Notes under the pieces: generated by a model
Databases searched by the model: none
What the model saw: the letters and a program-made list of their open reading frames with translations, nothing else
Told to the model about the DNA's origin: nothing
NCBI GenBank assembly: GCA_025667525.1
Contig: CM046878.1
Location: forward strand, 388,930,974-388,994,973
DNA from: Glebionis coronaria
Lineage: Eukaryota; Streptophyta; Magnoliopsida; Asterales; Asteraceae
Length of the DNA: 64,000 nt
Direction of reading: 5' to 3'
In this document: piece after piece, positions 47,917-58,339 of the stretch
How the letters are laid out: every line of letters begins with the position of its first letter
Numbering within the stretch: the first letter of the stretch is position 1
Translations under genes and position numbers: made by a program

Positions 47917-49560
47917 CTATGTTTCCTTGTTCACAATCACCGGTGGAGGTGTAGGAAGCTCGGGTTCCATGTAACCTTTTCCACTACGAGTGGTGATTGC
48001 TTTCATCTCCCCTCTTGGATTCGCAACGGTATTACTCGGAAGAGTACCCGAAGAAGAGGATTGATTACTTTGGATGAGCGAACCAATCATATCACGAAGG
48101 TGAAGAGCTTGATTGTTGAAAGAGTTTTGCATGTTGGCATTAATATCATTGCTGTGTTTGGCCATATCATTCCTTAGCTCGGCTCTAATATCACTCCCTT
48201 GTTTCACCATGTCATTCTTCAAGTTGACAAATTGGCTCTGAAGATTCGTCACCATCTCACGATTAGTCTTCATGAACGTTTCGACGTCTTGACTTACGGC
48301 CATCGGTTGATTGAGAGGTGGAGCTTGAGAATTTCCTTGAGTTGGGTATGGGTTTCTTTGTGATTGATATTGATTTTGAGCACGAGGTTGGGATTGGTTG
48401 TTCCGGTTAAAGTTTTGTTGTTGGGTTTGGTTTGCAGGGGGAAAACCGGGGGGAGCAAGATAATTGTTAGAATGATAACTTAGCAAGCCACGGTCTCCTT
48501 GCGGGCGAGCTTGATAGCCTCCCGTGGGATAAGTGCCGTAAGCTGCGTTAACGTCTTCAGAATAATTGCCGTGAGTAGAAGGACACTCATTGTAGGAATG
48601 AGGACCACCACATGTGTCACAAGAGATAACAACGGCTTTAGCTTGTTGAGTTTGGTTAGAAGTCAAAATTTGGAGACTTTTGTTGATATCAAGAAGAGCA
48701 CGTTCCAAAACAGACGAGTTGGTGGTGGAAGAAGTAGATGAAACATTGACTCTCTGATTAGATCTTGAGGATGCGGAAGAATCCCAATTGTTGTGGTGAG
48801 TGGTCATGTTTTCAATCAACTCTCGACACTCCTCCGGTCTCCTTTTCATAAAAGTACCACCGGCGGCGGCATTGATCGTGTCACGATCACGAAAAGTGAG
48901 ACCATTGTAGAAGGTGTCAATGAGAGTGACGGGGAGCATATTGTGATTAGGACAGCGGTCGATCAAATCATTGTAACGTTCCCAAGCATCGAAAAGCGAT
49001 TCATCATTCTCTTGCATAAATCCACTGATTTGGTTACGAAGGCTAGTGACCATGGATGGGGGAAAGTAGCGCGACAAAAAACGTTGAGTCATGTCGTTCC
49101 ATGTATGAATAGAATTCTTAGGAAGACGGTCAAACCATTTTTCGGCATGGTGAGAAAGTGAGTGTGGAAAAAGTTGAAGGCGAAGGTCATCCATAGAAAC
49201 ACCGGGGCACTTCATGCTTTGGGTAATGGTAATGAATTTGTCGAGGTGTTTGTTGGCATCATCATCCGGAATTCCACGAAACGGGTTCGTTTGCACTTGT
49301 TGTATCATGTGATGCTTCAACGAAAACTCCTGAGCCGTGACGTGCATTGGCGCAATCGGGCCTCCGCGTCCATTCATGGTGGGTTGACACAATTCCTCCA
49401 TGGTTCGTAAATCAGGTAGAAGGACATTGTTGTTGTTGTTATTGTTGTGGTTGTTATTCAAATTATTTTGAGGTGGGTGATTATTGTTGTTGTTAACACC
49501 AGCCATATCTAAATCCTCACGATTCTCGGGCTCAGAATAGTTTGTAGATCTAGTACGCAT
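47917..49560 (-). CDS. gag: Gag of element D
   Basis: Start chosen at MRTRSTNYSE (49560); an upstream in-frame ATG at 49584 lies on the other side of a TTTTTCTGCAG acceptor-like site. An Asn-rich N-terminal stretch is encoded by a GTT/TTG microsatellite on the plus strand. The Gag domain follows (about residues 80-220: FRGIPDDDANKHLDKF, WFDRLPKNSIHTWNDM, RFLSRYFPP). Then comes a CDTCGGPHSYNECP zinc knuckle, a Gln/Asn/Pro-rich linker and a coiled segment near the end (MVTNLQSQFVNLKNDM). It stops at TAG 47919-47917, followed in frame by CAA and pol. Confidence 0.94.
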   Translation of the reverse strand: MRTRSTNYSEPENREDLDMAGVNNNNNHPPQNNLNNNHNNNNNNNVLLPDLRTMEELCQPTMNGRGGPIAPMHVTAQEFSLKHHMIQQVQTNPFRGIPDDDANKHLDKFITITQSMKCPGVSMDDLRLQLFPHSLSHHAEKWFDRLPKNSIHTWNDMTQRFLSRYFPPSMVTSLRNQISGFMQENDESLFDAWERYNDLIDRCPNHNMLPVTLIDTFYNGLTFRDRDTINAAAGGTFMKRRPEECRELIENMTTHHNNWDSSASSRSNQRVNVSSTSSTTNSSVLERALLDINKSLQILTSNQTQQAKAVVISCDTCGGPHSYNECPSTHGNYSEDVNAAYGTYPTGGYQARPQGDRGLLSYHSNNYLAPPGFPPANQTQQQNFNRNNQSQPRAQNQYQSQRNPYPTQGNSQAPPLNQPMAVSQDVETFMKTNREMVTNLQSQFVNLKNDMVKQGSDIRAELRNDMAKHSNDINANMQNSFNNQALHLRDMIGSLIQSNQSSSSGTLPSNTVANPRGEMKAITTRSGKGYMEPELPTPPPVIVNKET

Positions 49561-49763
49561 GCACCTGCAGAAAAATATACACAAAGAGAATATCTATATA
49601 ATATTTTTGATTTTTATAGGTTTTTTAATGTTTTTGTATTTTTGAAAAGTTTTATAATTTTTATGGATTTTTGAAAATTTTTGAAGCGAGGAAAATAACG
49701 TTCAAAGAACGGATCCCAAAATTCAATGCGTCTCTCACTAGAAACCGTTTATCTTAACGAAAA
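49561..49763 (-). other. Element D leader
   Basis: Non-coding, U- and A-rich in the sense direction. It ends in TATATTTTTCTGCAG (to 49565), four bases before the gag ATG, a good plant splice-acceptor match. Confidence 0.55.
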
Positions 49764-49781
49764 GAGCCGGCAGCGGCGCCA
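49764..49781 (-). other. Primer binding site of element D
   Basis: TGGCGCCGCTGCCGGCTC in the sense strand, two bases after the LTR. TGGCGCC-type sites are usual in Athila/Tat elements and differ from the tRNA-Met type used by all other elements in this window. Confidence 0.87.
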
Positions 49782-49783
49782 TT

Positions 49784-51386
49784 TAATACAAGGCTTTTGA
49801 CACCCTATATGAAAGTTCAAGTTCGTTATAGTTCCGAATCTTTTCGAATTGAAAACCGGTCTTAAGTGCGACTCAATTGTCTTTTGGTGAATCAAAAGAA
49901 TGATTTGGTTTGTTTGTTCTAAACTACTAGCCAGTAATTAAAGTGTCGTTGAGTAATTTAAAGCCTTGACAAAATTAAACTCAAATTTTACTTATGGAAA
50001 TTCTTAAAACTTGAAGCTTGTAAAACTTGGAAACTTGAAAACTTAACCAATTGTAATAAGACAATTAATGTCCATCGGAATATACCAAACTTTCAACCAT
50101 CGGAATAATAAACAAGGATCCATCGGAATGCATGATTTTACTACCTATCGGAATGTTGTGAATGCATCTGTCGCAATGTATTTCCATCGGAATGATGCTG
50201 TCGAAAAATGGGCAGCACTTCGTCTTAACCAAGACCTTAAGACCCGTCGGAATACGCGATCGCAATGTGCGATCGCGACCCAGATCGGAATAAGGGGGTT
50301 AACCAACTGATCGCAAAGTAAAACCCTAATGGGTGATTGCGATCGAAAACCAAAACTATCGGAAAGTGGAGTAACCGTCGGAATGAGTGTCAAAACCCTA
50401 AGATTGCGATGGAAGGTAACAAATTCCGAAATTGGTGGAAAAGTAAATCTCAATAAGCAAATGCAATAAGCTAATCTCACCGAGTCTTAACCACAAAAGA
50501 AAAACTTAAATTTGAAAACTATTCAAGTTATGAAATCAAAAACTTTATAAAAGATACTTTTAAAATAACTAATTCCTTTATAAAATCCGAAAATCAATAA
50601 GCTAAGATTCGAATAAGCCAATAAGCATTGTGAGCTTATGACCTAGACGTGTAAAAGCTTGTGTATAAACCAAAAGATCAAACCTTTAAACACGAAATCA
50701 TAAAATCATACGAGTGAAGTATGATATTCGGATCAAAGGTGAAATAAATCAAGAAATGAAGAATGAGAATAAGGATCAAAAGCTTAAACTAGAACTTTGA
50801 TTAATGAAATAAGCAATACAAAAAAGTGTTTAATCTTGAAAGATTAAAAGAAAAAGATGAACTAGTGAGAGAAAGTTTAAGACTTTCTCTCTCTAAAAAC
50901 TAGAGAGAAACTAAAGAAATAAAAACTAGCTAACCCCCTCCTAATGTGATTAGGAGGGTATTTATAGGGAAGTGGGAGGCATGTGTGGTGCTTTCTTCTT
51001 TCTTTTTCTTCTCGACTCGATTTTAGTTCTTCGTCTTTGTAGTCTCGGGATTTGAACTTGTCTTTTAATTTTCTTCTTCTATTAGACTTAAGTTCTTCGA
51101 CTTCATTAAACTTCCGTCTTTAGACTTGTTCTTCGATAAATCTCCAGAATAGGCCTTGGACATCCGTTCTTTAAGCACTCTTGATCTTTTGACTTCGTCT
51201 TTTCCCGTTTTCTTCGATAAAAGCCCGTGAAAGCCCGTGTTTTCTTCCTTTTTCATCTTTTGGTCCTAAAACACAATAAAAACACAAACCACGCATAATT
51301 CCGAATTTTACGACATAAATCACACGTTTTGGTCTTGTTATTATTGGAAATAAATGGTAAAAGGATAAGTGTTTTCACACTTATTA
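49784..51386 (-). repeat. 5' LTR of element D
   Basis: The partner of 40289-41891, with two substitutions in 1603 bp by eye. It contains the TCGGAA cluster at 50072-50387 and the TATA-palindrome at 50936-50966. Confidence 0.95.
50936..50966 (-). promoter_or_regulatory. Core promoter of D: TATA box abutting a palindrome
   Basis: Identical to 41441-41471 and located in the promoter-bearing 5' LTR. Transcription should start roughly 25-35 bases after the TATA box, at or just beyond the palindrome. Confidence 0.72.
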
Positions 51387-53694
51387 GATACCGTCTGCGT
51401 CCATTCTGAATTCTGTCTGCTTCTCCAAATTCTGAATTATCGCCCAAATCTCTCCATCATCCTTCTGCTCTTCCTTGATCCTAGTCAGTAACTCAGGTTC
51501 TACTCTAAGATTCGCCCAGTATCCGTGCTGCCCACGTACCATGATTTCGATGTCTAGCCGTTCCAAATCTCTTTTGTTTTGTTCCTTGATCTCAATGCCG
51601 TTGATCATTCCAGACTTTCTGCTGAGTGCATCTGCTACTACATTAGCCTTCCCGGGATGATACTGTAGGTTAATATCATAATCCTTCAACAGTTCCAACC
51701 ATCTCCTTTGTCTCATGTTCAATTCTCGCTGTGTGAAGATATACTTCAAACTCTTGTGATCCGTGAAAATGTCGCATGATTCTCCGTATAAGTAATGCCT
51801 CCATATTTTCAATGCGAACACCACTGCAGCAAGTTCCAGATCATGCGTAGGATAGTTTTCTTCATAGGGCTTAAGCTGCCGTGAAGCATACGCGATCACT
51901 TTCCCATGTTGCATGAGAACACAGCCCAGTCCCTTCCCCGATGCATCGCTATAGATCTGAAATCCACCTGTACCAGATGGGAGAGTAAGAATAGGTGCAG
52001 ATACTAACTTCTACTTTAGGTCTTCGAAGCTCTTCTCTCGTTCTTCTGTCCAGACGAATTTCTCTCCTTTTCGCATCAGTTTGGTGAGGGGTAGTGCCAA
52101 ACGGGAAAAGTTCTCCACGAATCTGTGATAATATCCAGCTAAGCCCAAGAAACTGCGGACTTCTGTCGCTGACGTTGGTCTTGGCCATTTAGTGATAGCC
52201 TCAACCTTCGCTAGGTCCATAGTGATCCCTTCTGCTGATACAATGTGACCTAAGAATGCCACTTTGTTTAACCAGAACTCACACTTGGAGAATTTCGCAT
52301 ACAACTGCTTCTGACAAAGAATCTGTAGTACCGTACGGAGATGATCTTCGTGTTCCTCCGTGAGAAAATCAGGATGTCATCGATGAATACAATGACAAAC
52401 TTATCAAGGAATTCATGGAAGATTCTGTTCATCAGATCCATGAACACTGCTGGAGCATTAGTCAGGCCGAATGGCATGACCACAAACTCATAATGGCCAT
52501 ATCGGGTACGAAAAGCAGTCTTGGCAATATCCTGCTCTTTAACCCTTAGCTGATGGTAGCCTGACCTTAGATCGATCTTTGAGAAGTGTTTGGCTCCTTG
52601 AAGTTGGTCAAACAGATCATCTATACGTGGCAGTGGATATCTATTGCGGATGGTAATCTTATTAAGTTCACGGTAGTCAATGCAAAGTCGCATGCTGCCG
52701 TCCTTCTTCTTAACGAACAAGACCAGTGCGCCCCATGTAGATGCGCTTGGTCTAATGAACCCTCTTTTAAGAAGTTCCTGCAGTTGGTCCTTCAGTTCTT
52801 TTAGCTCTATGGGAGCCATACGATACGGAGCCTTAGAGATTGGCTCAGCTCCTGGAACAAGGTCGATGTTGAACTCCACTTCTCGGGCAGGTGGTATGCC
52901 TGGAAGTTCAGCTGGGAAGACGTCTTGAAATTCTGAAACTACCGGTTGATCCTGAATCGATGGGGATTCAGCATCCATGTCATGAACCGTAGCTAGATAA
53001 CCCTCGCAGCCACGTGACAGTAATGCACGTGCTTGCAAGGTAGATATGACTTGTACAGACCGTCCGGGTATGAACCCGTTATGAATGTACTCTGGTGCAT
53101 TAATATCGCCGAAGATCACCCGATATGAGTGGCAGTCTATGGTAGCATGGTGCTTGGATAGCCAGTCCATGCCGAGAATCATATCGAACTCAATCATGTC
53201 TAGGGGAAGTGCATCTACTGCACGAACTTTATCGTCAAACTCTAGAGGAAGACTCTTGTATACATGAGTTATTAATACAGAGTCCTTCAAAGGCGTGGAA
53301 ATGGTAAGCCTATTTTCTAATGGCAAGGGAAGTGTCCTGATGTTCTTGGCATAAGTAGTGGAAATAACTGAATGAGTGGCACCCGTGTCAAAAAGAACAC
53401 ATGTAGCTTGGCCGTACATATACAAAATTCCAGTAATGGTACCTGTAGATTTGTTTGCCTGATCGCGCGATGTCGTGTAGACACGCCCAGTGGTAGGAGG
53501 CGGTTTAGTATCAGCATGGCCCGAAGTACCCTCCATTTCACCCTTACGGCAATCTCTCATACGATGGCCAGGGAGGCCGCACTTGTAGCACGCGTCGGAA
53601 TCACGACGACATGGGCCAGGGTGTCTGCGATGGCAAGTACTGCAAAGAGGATGAGTGAATCCTCTAGCAGGAGTCCTTGCTTGCTGAGGGCCTG
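51387..53694 (-). pseudogene. pol: Element B zinc knuckle, protease, RT and RNase H
   Basis: The open frame from 53694 carries a Cys/His-rich region and CCHC knuckle ([14 protein letters not shown]), protease ([26 protein letters not shown]), and RT up to [11 protein letters not shown] frameshift near 52360, just after the catalytic box, ends it at 52268. The continuing RT lies in frame 52304-52011 ([23 protein letters not shown]), which stops at an amber codon (52011-52013). RNase H continues to 51387 ([37 protein letters not shown]), and D then interrupts pol. I see the proposed intron 3 acceptor at 53695. Confidence 0.9.
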
Positions 53695-53763
53695 CTGATG
53701 ACAAAATGTGTTAAAATAAAGTATATGCACGAGTATAAGACATATGCGTCATAAGATGTTCAC
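53695..53763 (-). other. Putative intron 3 in element B gag
   Basis: 69 nt. The donor is G|GTGAAC (exon ends 53764) and the acceptor TTTTGTCATCAG. It contains an in-frame stop (TGA) if unspliced. Removal joins phase 1 exactly to the frame that runs into the zinc knuckle. An A-rich TTTTAAC branch-like sequence lies upstream of the acceptor. Confidence 0.6.
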
Positions 53764-53828
53764 CCGTGTTAGCTGAACGGTTAGGCTGAGAACCCCTGTG
53801 GTTCTGGTCCTTCCCGTTACCGTGGTTC
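53764..53828 (-). CDS. gag: Element B gag, putative exon 3
   Basis: 65 nt encoding a polar Asn/Gln/Gly/Arg-rich linker without stops when joined to exons 2 and 4 (1 + 21 codons + 1). Composition fits the Gag linker before the zinc knuckle. Confidence 0.55.
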
Positions 53829-53902
53829 CTGGTAGAGATTAATATAGTGTCAGCATGAGAGATATAACATGAAATCGTAAGAAGATGCGTAAATAGTAGG
53901 AC
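53829..53902 (-). other. Putative intron 2 in element B gag
   Basis: 74 nt, not a multiple of three. Donor AG|GTCCTA (weak beyond GT), acceptor CTCTACCAG|G. A CTGAC branch-like motif lies about 27 nt before the acceptor. It is AT-rich compared with the flanking exons. Confidence 0.58.
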
Positions 53903-54052
53903 CTGCTGTTGTTGGAGTGTCCCGCATTGTTACGGTAATTATCATTACCGCTGCGCCTTTCCACAACAGAACGGTCGTTAGAGTGACCGTTTACTTTGGG
54001 CTGATGAGGCTGCTGCTGAGTAGCCGGCTGAGACCGATCCCCAGTTTTCTGC
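53903..54052 (-). CDS. gag: Element B gag, putative exon 2
   Basis: 150 nt (1 + 49 codons + 2), open, encoding a Gln/Asn/Arg-rich linker. It is bounded by CCAG| on its 5' side and AG|GT on its 3' side. It joins exon 1 in phase 2. Confidence 0.58.
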
Positions 54053-54135
54053 CTGGAAGATACAGTTTAGAGATGATTATTGGACATATAATGATAGGAT
54101 GCGGTCTGGTTATCGATAGAACACGAAATGTTTAC
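54053..54135 (-). other. Putative intron 1 in element B gag
   Basis: 83 nt. Donor AG|GTAAAC (54136|54135) and acceptor TATCTTCCAG|G. The TAA inside the donor is the stop codon that ends the unspliced Gag frame, so unspliced RNA would make a short Gag. A CTAAAC branch-like motif lies near the acceptor. Confidence 0.65.
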
Positions 54136-54869
54136 CTCTTGTCGGGTCTTTCAGCTTCCCCGAACTCATCTCGTTCCTGCAACATCTCTAGCTTCCTTGT
54201 TGCGTCGGCCACTTGTGCTACTGTATTGAACGTAGCACATACCAGATTATTCGCGACCGAGGTGGGAAGTGCCCACCTAAAGTGGTGTGCCTGCTCCTCA
54301 GGAGTACCAGCTGCTGCTCCCAGAAAACCAGCTAAGCGGAGAAAGCGCTGCATGAATTCATTGCTATTCTCGCCCGCTCTCTGACGTATCCCATGGTACT
54401 CTCGCTTGAGCTTGTCCTGCTCTGCCTTAGGAAAGAACTGCTCCATCACTCTCTCCTTGAATTGGGCCCATGTCAAACCAGCGACCCAATCATCACCTCC
54501 TTCCGACTGCGTCAAAGCTAGCCACCAGTTGAGTACATCGCCTTCAAACCGGTAGCATGCCAATCTCGCCTTGAATGCGGGGTCACATCCCATAGCATTG
54601 AAAATCTTCTCAATGTGAGTCAACCAGCTTTCAGCATCGCTGGGGCTATCAGTCTTTTCAAAAGCTCTAGGGCGGAGCTTGTTGAATCTTTCCAACCACA
54701 CTGCTAGTGTCACTGGGGGAGGAGGAGGAGGAGGTGCCTGATTCTGCTGCTGCTGATTGTTGGCAGCTTGGACTTCAACACGAATGTCATTCCTCAGTTG
54801 AGGAAGCAAGGCTTGCATGGCAGCCTGAACTGCAGCATTGAGCTGCTCTTGCTCGCGTGTGAGAACCAT
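54132..54869 (-). CDS. gag: Gag (capsid part) of element B
   Basis: Start chosen at MVLTREQEQL (54869), immediately after an acceptor-like ATACTGTCAG; an in-frame ATG also exists at 54884. There is a helical N-terminus, a Gln/Asn run and a poly-Pro run, then the Gag domain (WLERFNKLRPRAF, AESWLTHIEKIFNAMGC, FEGDVLNWWLALTQ, FKERVMEQFFPKAEQ, NEFMQRFLRLAGF). Unspliced it stops at TAA 54134-54132. If intron 1 is removed the exon ends at 54136 and reading continues through exons 2-4 into protease and pol. Confidence 0.9.
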   Translation of the reverse strand: MVLTREQEQLNAAVQAAMQALLPQLRNDIRVEVQAANNQQQQNQAPPPPPPPVTLAVWLERFNKLRPRAFEKTDSPSDAESWLTHIEKIFNAMGCDPAFKARLACYRFEGDVLNWWLALTQSEGGDDWVAGLTWAQFKERVMEQFFPKAEQDKLKREYHGIRQRAGENSNEFMQRFLRLAGFLGAAAGTPEEQAHHFRWALPTSVANNLVCATFNTVAQVADATRKLEMLQERDEFGEAERPDKR

Positions 54870-54884
54870 CTGACAGTATAACAT

Positions 54885-55311
54885 AAAACATATGATTAAC
54901 AGTTCAAGACATAAAATATATATTATATATATACATGAAAAAAATTTTATGCCAAAAATTTCACGAGAAAAATTTTATGCAAGAAAATCTTTCTATGAAT
55001 GCATGATGCAGTTTTATGAAAACTTTTGATGCTCGAGAGTGAACGCCTCTGGTCAGTTCACTCAAAACAAAAGACATATCGAGGGACGCCTATGGGTCGG
55101 TCCCAAATCTAAAAGTTTCGATAAAACACATGCGACTAAATAGGGCCAGTCCTGTACCAACCATTACTTAGTCAAAAACCCTGTAACAATGACATGTATA
55201 TGTATGCTTAAAAATGATGAATGCATGAAAAACAACTGTTAGTTCTAGGAAGACCGTAGTGACTACCCACTAATCACAGGTCATATTTGAGAGCCTACAG
55301 GTCAAAACCTT
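54885..55311 (-). other. Element B leader
   Basis: Non-coding between primer binding site and gag. It includes an alternating-AT stretch near 54915-54935 and several GT-rich donor-like sites, none compelling. It ends in the acceptor-like sequence at 54870. Confidence 0.55.
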
Positions 55312-55324
55312 GGCTCTGATACCA
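55312..55324 (-). other. Primer binding site of element B
   Basis: A perfect TGGTATCAGAGCC in the sense strand, four bases from the LTR end; complementary to the tRNA-iMet 3' end. Confidence 0.92.
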
Positions 55325-55328
55325 TAAT

Positions 55329-58300
55329 TGTAACACCCCATTTTGGAAATGGAATATTACGCATAATCATGGCGTGTCATCAAAGCATACAAGGATAAAT
55401 GTCTAAGCATTATTTGACCATAAAAGGGAAATACCGGAATCAAACATCGGTAACCTCAAAGTAGAACTCATCACACACAAACATAAATACTGTAAAGGGA
55501 AAGGACGAAACAATGTCCATAGCAAACTGTATTAAAGTAAAGGAAATGCATAAAGTAAAGAAAGACAGTAAAGCTTCCAATCCATATGCACGTACGTTTG
55601 AGATCTACGAGCGTCCCTGAGTACCTGCCGTTTTGGGAACATGAAAAGGAAAACGGCTGAGCAAGACGCTCAGTGCACGGATGTACAATATAGCATGAAA
55701 TAGGATAAGCATGTAACATATAACAGCGGAAGACTAAGTTCTGAGTAAACTGGTTAAGTATTAAGAAAACTGGTTTTATAGTTTGAAAAGCCTTATGTTT
55801 ATCTTATGAAAACTGTTTTTAACATAAATATACCATAGCCCATATAGGTCATGAAAAGGTCACGTGCATGAATACTTGGAGGGGTGACCTCATCATGCTG
55901 ATTAGAGGGGATGCCTCTAATTAATATACTGGTTTGGGTAGGAGGGATCAACTCCTTGTGAAGGATGCAAGGCACACACCACATTCACCATGATATACTA
56001 AATAAAACATGTAACTAGGATGCACCCATACGTCCCACCTGATATAATAATATGGCCAAAACTGAAAAGGGACGCCACGAGCAATCACTCCGCCGTGGGG
56101 AAGTCATAACATTGGTGCCTCCAATGTTATGGTTATGGTACCTCCATAACTAGGTGAAACTGGTCATGCTTGTATATGGCTATAGATTATGCTAATTAAA
56201 CATAAGCAGTTCAAAACAATAAAACAAATACTGGGAAAACAGTTGGCTGCATACGGGGAAATCCTAATAAGGAAAGAATGTCCATACTGAAAGGACGGGA
56301 ATCCGTACCTCAAGTCCAATGAATGAACGGAAGAAAGACTCCTACTTCTGGATCACTAAAGCTACATGAATACACACGTGTATAAGTATCGATTTACTAA
56401 TTACGTACTGGGTTTTATGTCTTGTCTTAGCTTACTTTGTATGTTTTAGGTCATGGTTTACTGTTTAAAGCCTTAAACTGTGTTTATCTTGTATTCTGAT
56501 TAATCTGATTAAGTATTACTGGTATTTCATGTATTATTATACTTACTTTGTAATAATAAGTAACTTTCCAAAAATAGCAGGTTTCCAAAAATAGAAAGTT
56601 TCCAAAAATAGAAAGTTTCCAAAATCAGAAAGTTACCAAAAATAGAAAGTTTCCAAAAATAGAAAGTTTCCAAAAATAGAAAGTTTCCAAAAATAGAAAG
56701 TTTCCTAAAATAGAATTTACTGCTTAAAATAGATTAGTTTCTAAAAATAGAAAGTTTCCAAAAAATAGATCAGCTGCCTTAATTAAATAAGTTTCCATAT
56801 ATAGAAGGTTTCCATGATTAGATTAGCTGCCTGAAATAGATAGATTCTAATATATAGAAGGTTTCCATTAATAGATTAGTTGCCTTATTTAATTAAGTTT
56901 CTATAAATAGAAGTTTCCATATTTAGAATTAAGCTGGTTACATAAGCTAACATATAAGTCTAAGTGTTTATAAGCTTATTTCCTAAGTCATATGATATAG
57001 TGTATAGTTTAATTATTATTTCATGTATTTTAATTAAACTATAGGTTAAGCATTTTAATTAAAGTATAACATGTTTTAATTAAAATGGAATAAAATACTT
57101 AGGTTAAAATGTGTATTATAATGTATTAATAACATAACCTAAGTCATGTCTAAATTAATTAATTATAGCATGTTTTAAATAATTAATTAATTATAACTTA
57201 TAACATAAAATACTTAGGTTAAATTAATATCATGTTAAACTAATAATTAAAATAACCTAAGTCATGATTTAATTAATATCTCATGTTATTAATTAATTAT
57301 ATCCTAAGTTCATAATTCATAAAAATTAACATGTAGCATAAATCATGATTTAACCAACGAACCATGAATCGGGCATGAACTCGACACCGTACCTCGAGCC
57401 AAACTCGGGGTACGTGTGCCCCCTTGCTGCCGTGGGTCCCACAAGCACCAACCAAGACCAAAAATGGTCTTGGTGGTGGCGGCAATAAGCAAACCAAACC
57501 CCCCTCGGGTTTGTTTTGCTAGGCGGCTAAAACAAACACCCTTTTTATATCATTCTTTGATTTTAATTTACCCCAAAACATGTTAGATCAATGTTTAATT
57601 ATCATGTTTTAATAAGAATAATAATAACATGTTCATGAAAATAATCAAAGATTAAAAAGAATTAAAAAGAAGGGTTTAGAATGATATACCAATACGTAGC
57701 TTGAAAGGGGATGAACAAACACGGTTTCTAGCACTTGTTTTTAATGTCAAAAATCAACAACACCCTCCTATGGTGGTGTTATAGGTGGCGGCACAAGAGA
57801 GAGCAAGGAGGAGGAGGAGAAAACTTTTTAGGTTAAAATGTTATTTTGCTTGAAAAGTGAAAAATGAAAACATATTTACCATAACCCCCCTTTTCTTGTA
57901 AAAGTCCATGGGCTTGGCCCACCTTGGTTGTTGTGCCGTGGGTATGGGGGCCCCACATGGGGTACCCGTACCTTTTCTCGTGTCCCGATGTTTCGTGTTC
58001 GTTCGTGGTTAAACGTGTTCGTGTTTAAAGTGTTACTGTTTATTTTATCATGTAGTTTGTCGTAATCTTAACGCTCGTAATTAAATTATATGTATTTACG
58101 TAATTATTCTAGTTCGTATTTTAAATGGTGATCATGATTTAATTATGTTCACGTGACATATTTATTAACTGTTTATCATGAGTTCGTACGTAATCGATAC
58201 TTATCTTGTCATACACGTATGCACTTGCTTGACTATTAGCACATGAATGTGATCAATACTAAATGAGGTAAGTTTTAATCTAGGACGTACGATCTTAAGG

Positions 58301-58334
58301 GCACTATTCATGGTAAAAGCATGCGGGTTTTACA
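55329..58334 (-). repeat. 5' LTR of element B
   Basis: The partner of 35894-38889. It carries the 17-bp minisatellite at 56568-56920 and a 9-bp insertion near 57236 relative to the other copy. Confidence 0.93.
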
Positions 58335-58339
58335 CCCTA

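Larger units (their letters stand above)
40289..51386 (-). mobile_element. Element D: young Athila-type Gypsy retrotransposon, 11.1 kb
   Basis: The two LTRs (40289-41891, 49784-51386) are both 1603 bp and differ at only two positions I can find (near 40769/50264 and 41527/51022). The TSD is GATAC (40284-40288, 51387-51391). Minus-strand order: LTR, primer binding site TGGCGCCGCTGCCGGC, gag, in-frame amber, pol, 2 kb non-coding, polypurine tract, LTR. The DLGAS protease, FMDDF RT box and absence of a chromodomain point to the Athila/Tat branch. It splits B pol between RNase H and integrase and is the youngest insertion here. Confidence 0.95.
35894..58334 (-). mobile_element. Element B: Ty3/Gypsy chromovirus with intron-like gag linker, interrupted by D
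   Basis: LTRs 35894-38889 (2996 bp) and 55329-58334 (3006 bp) are about 99% identical. The TSD is CCCTA (35889-35893, 58335-58339). Minus-strand order: 5' LTR, canonical primer binding site, gag, three intron-like gaps, zinc knuckle, protease, RT, RNase H, [D], integrase, chromodomain, polypurine tract, 3' LTR. Its own length without D is about 11.3 kb. It is inserted right after the CCHC knuckle codons of E gag. It is a chromovirus by its RT and C-terminal domain, but a different family from F. Confidence 0.93.

Noticed and set aside
44376..49410. Many plus-strand ORFs of 60-122 codons
   Set aside because: All are antisense shadows of D gag and pol, which are long, conserved and unbroken on the minus strand.
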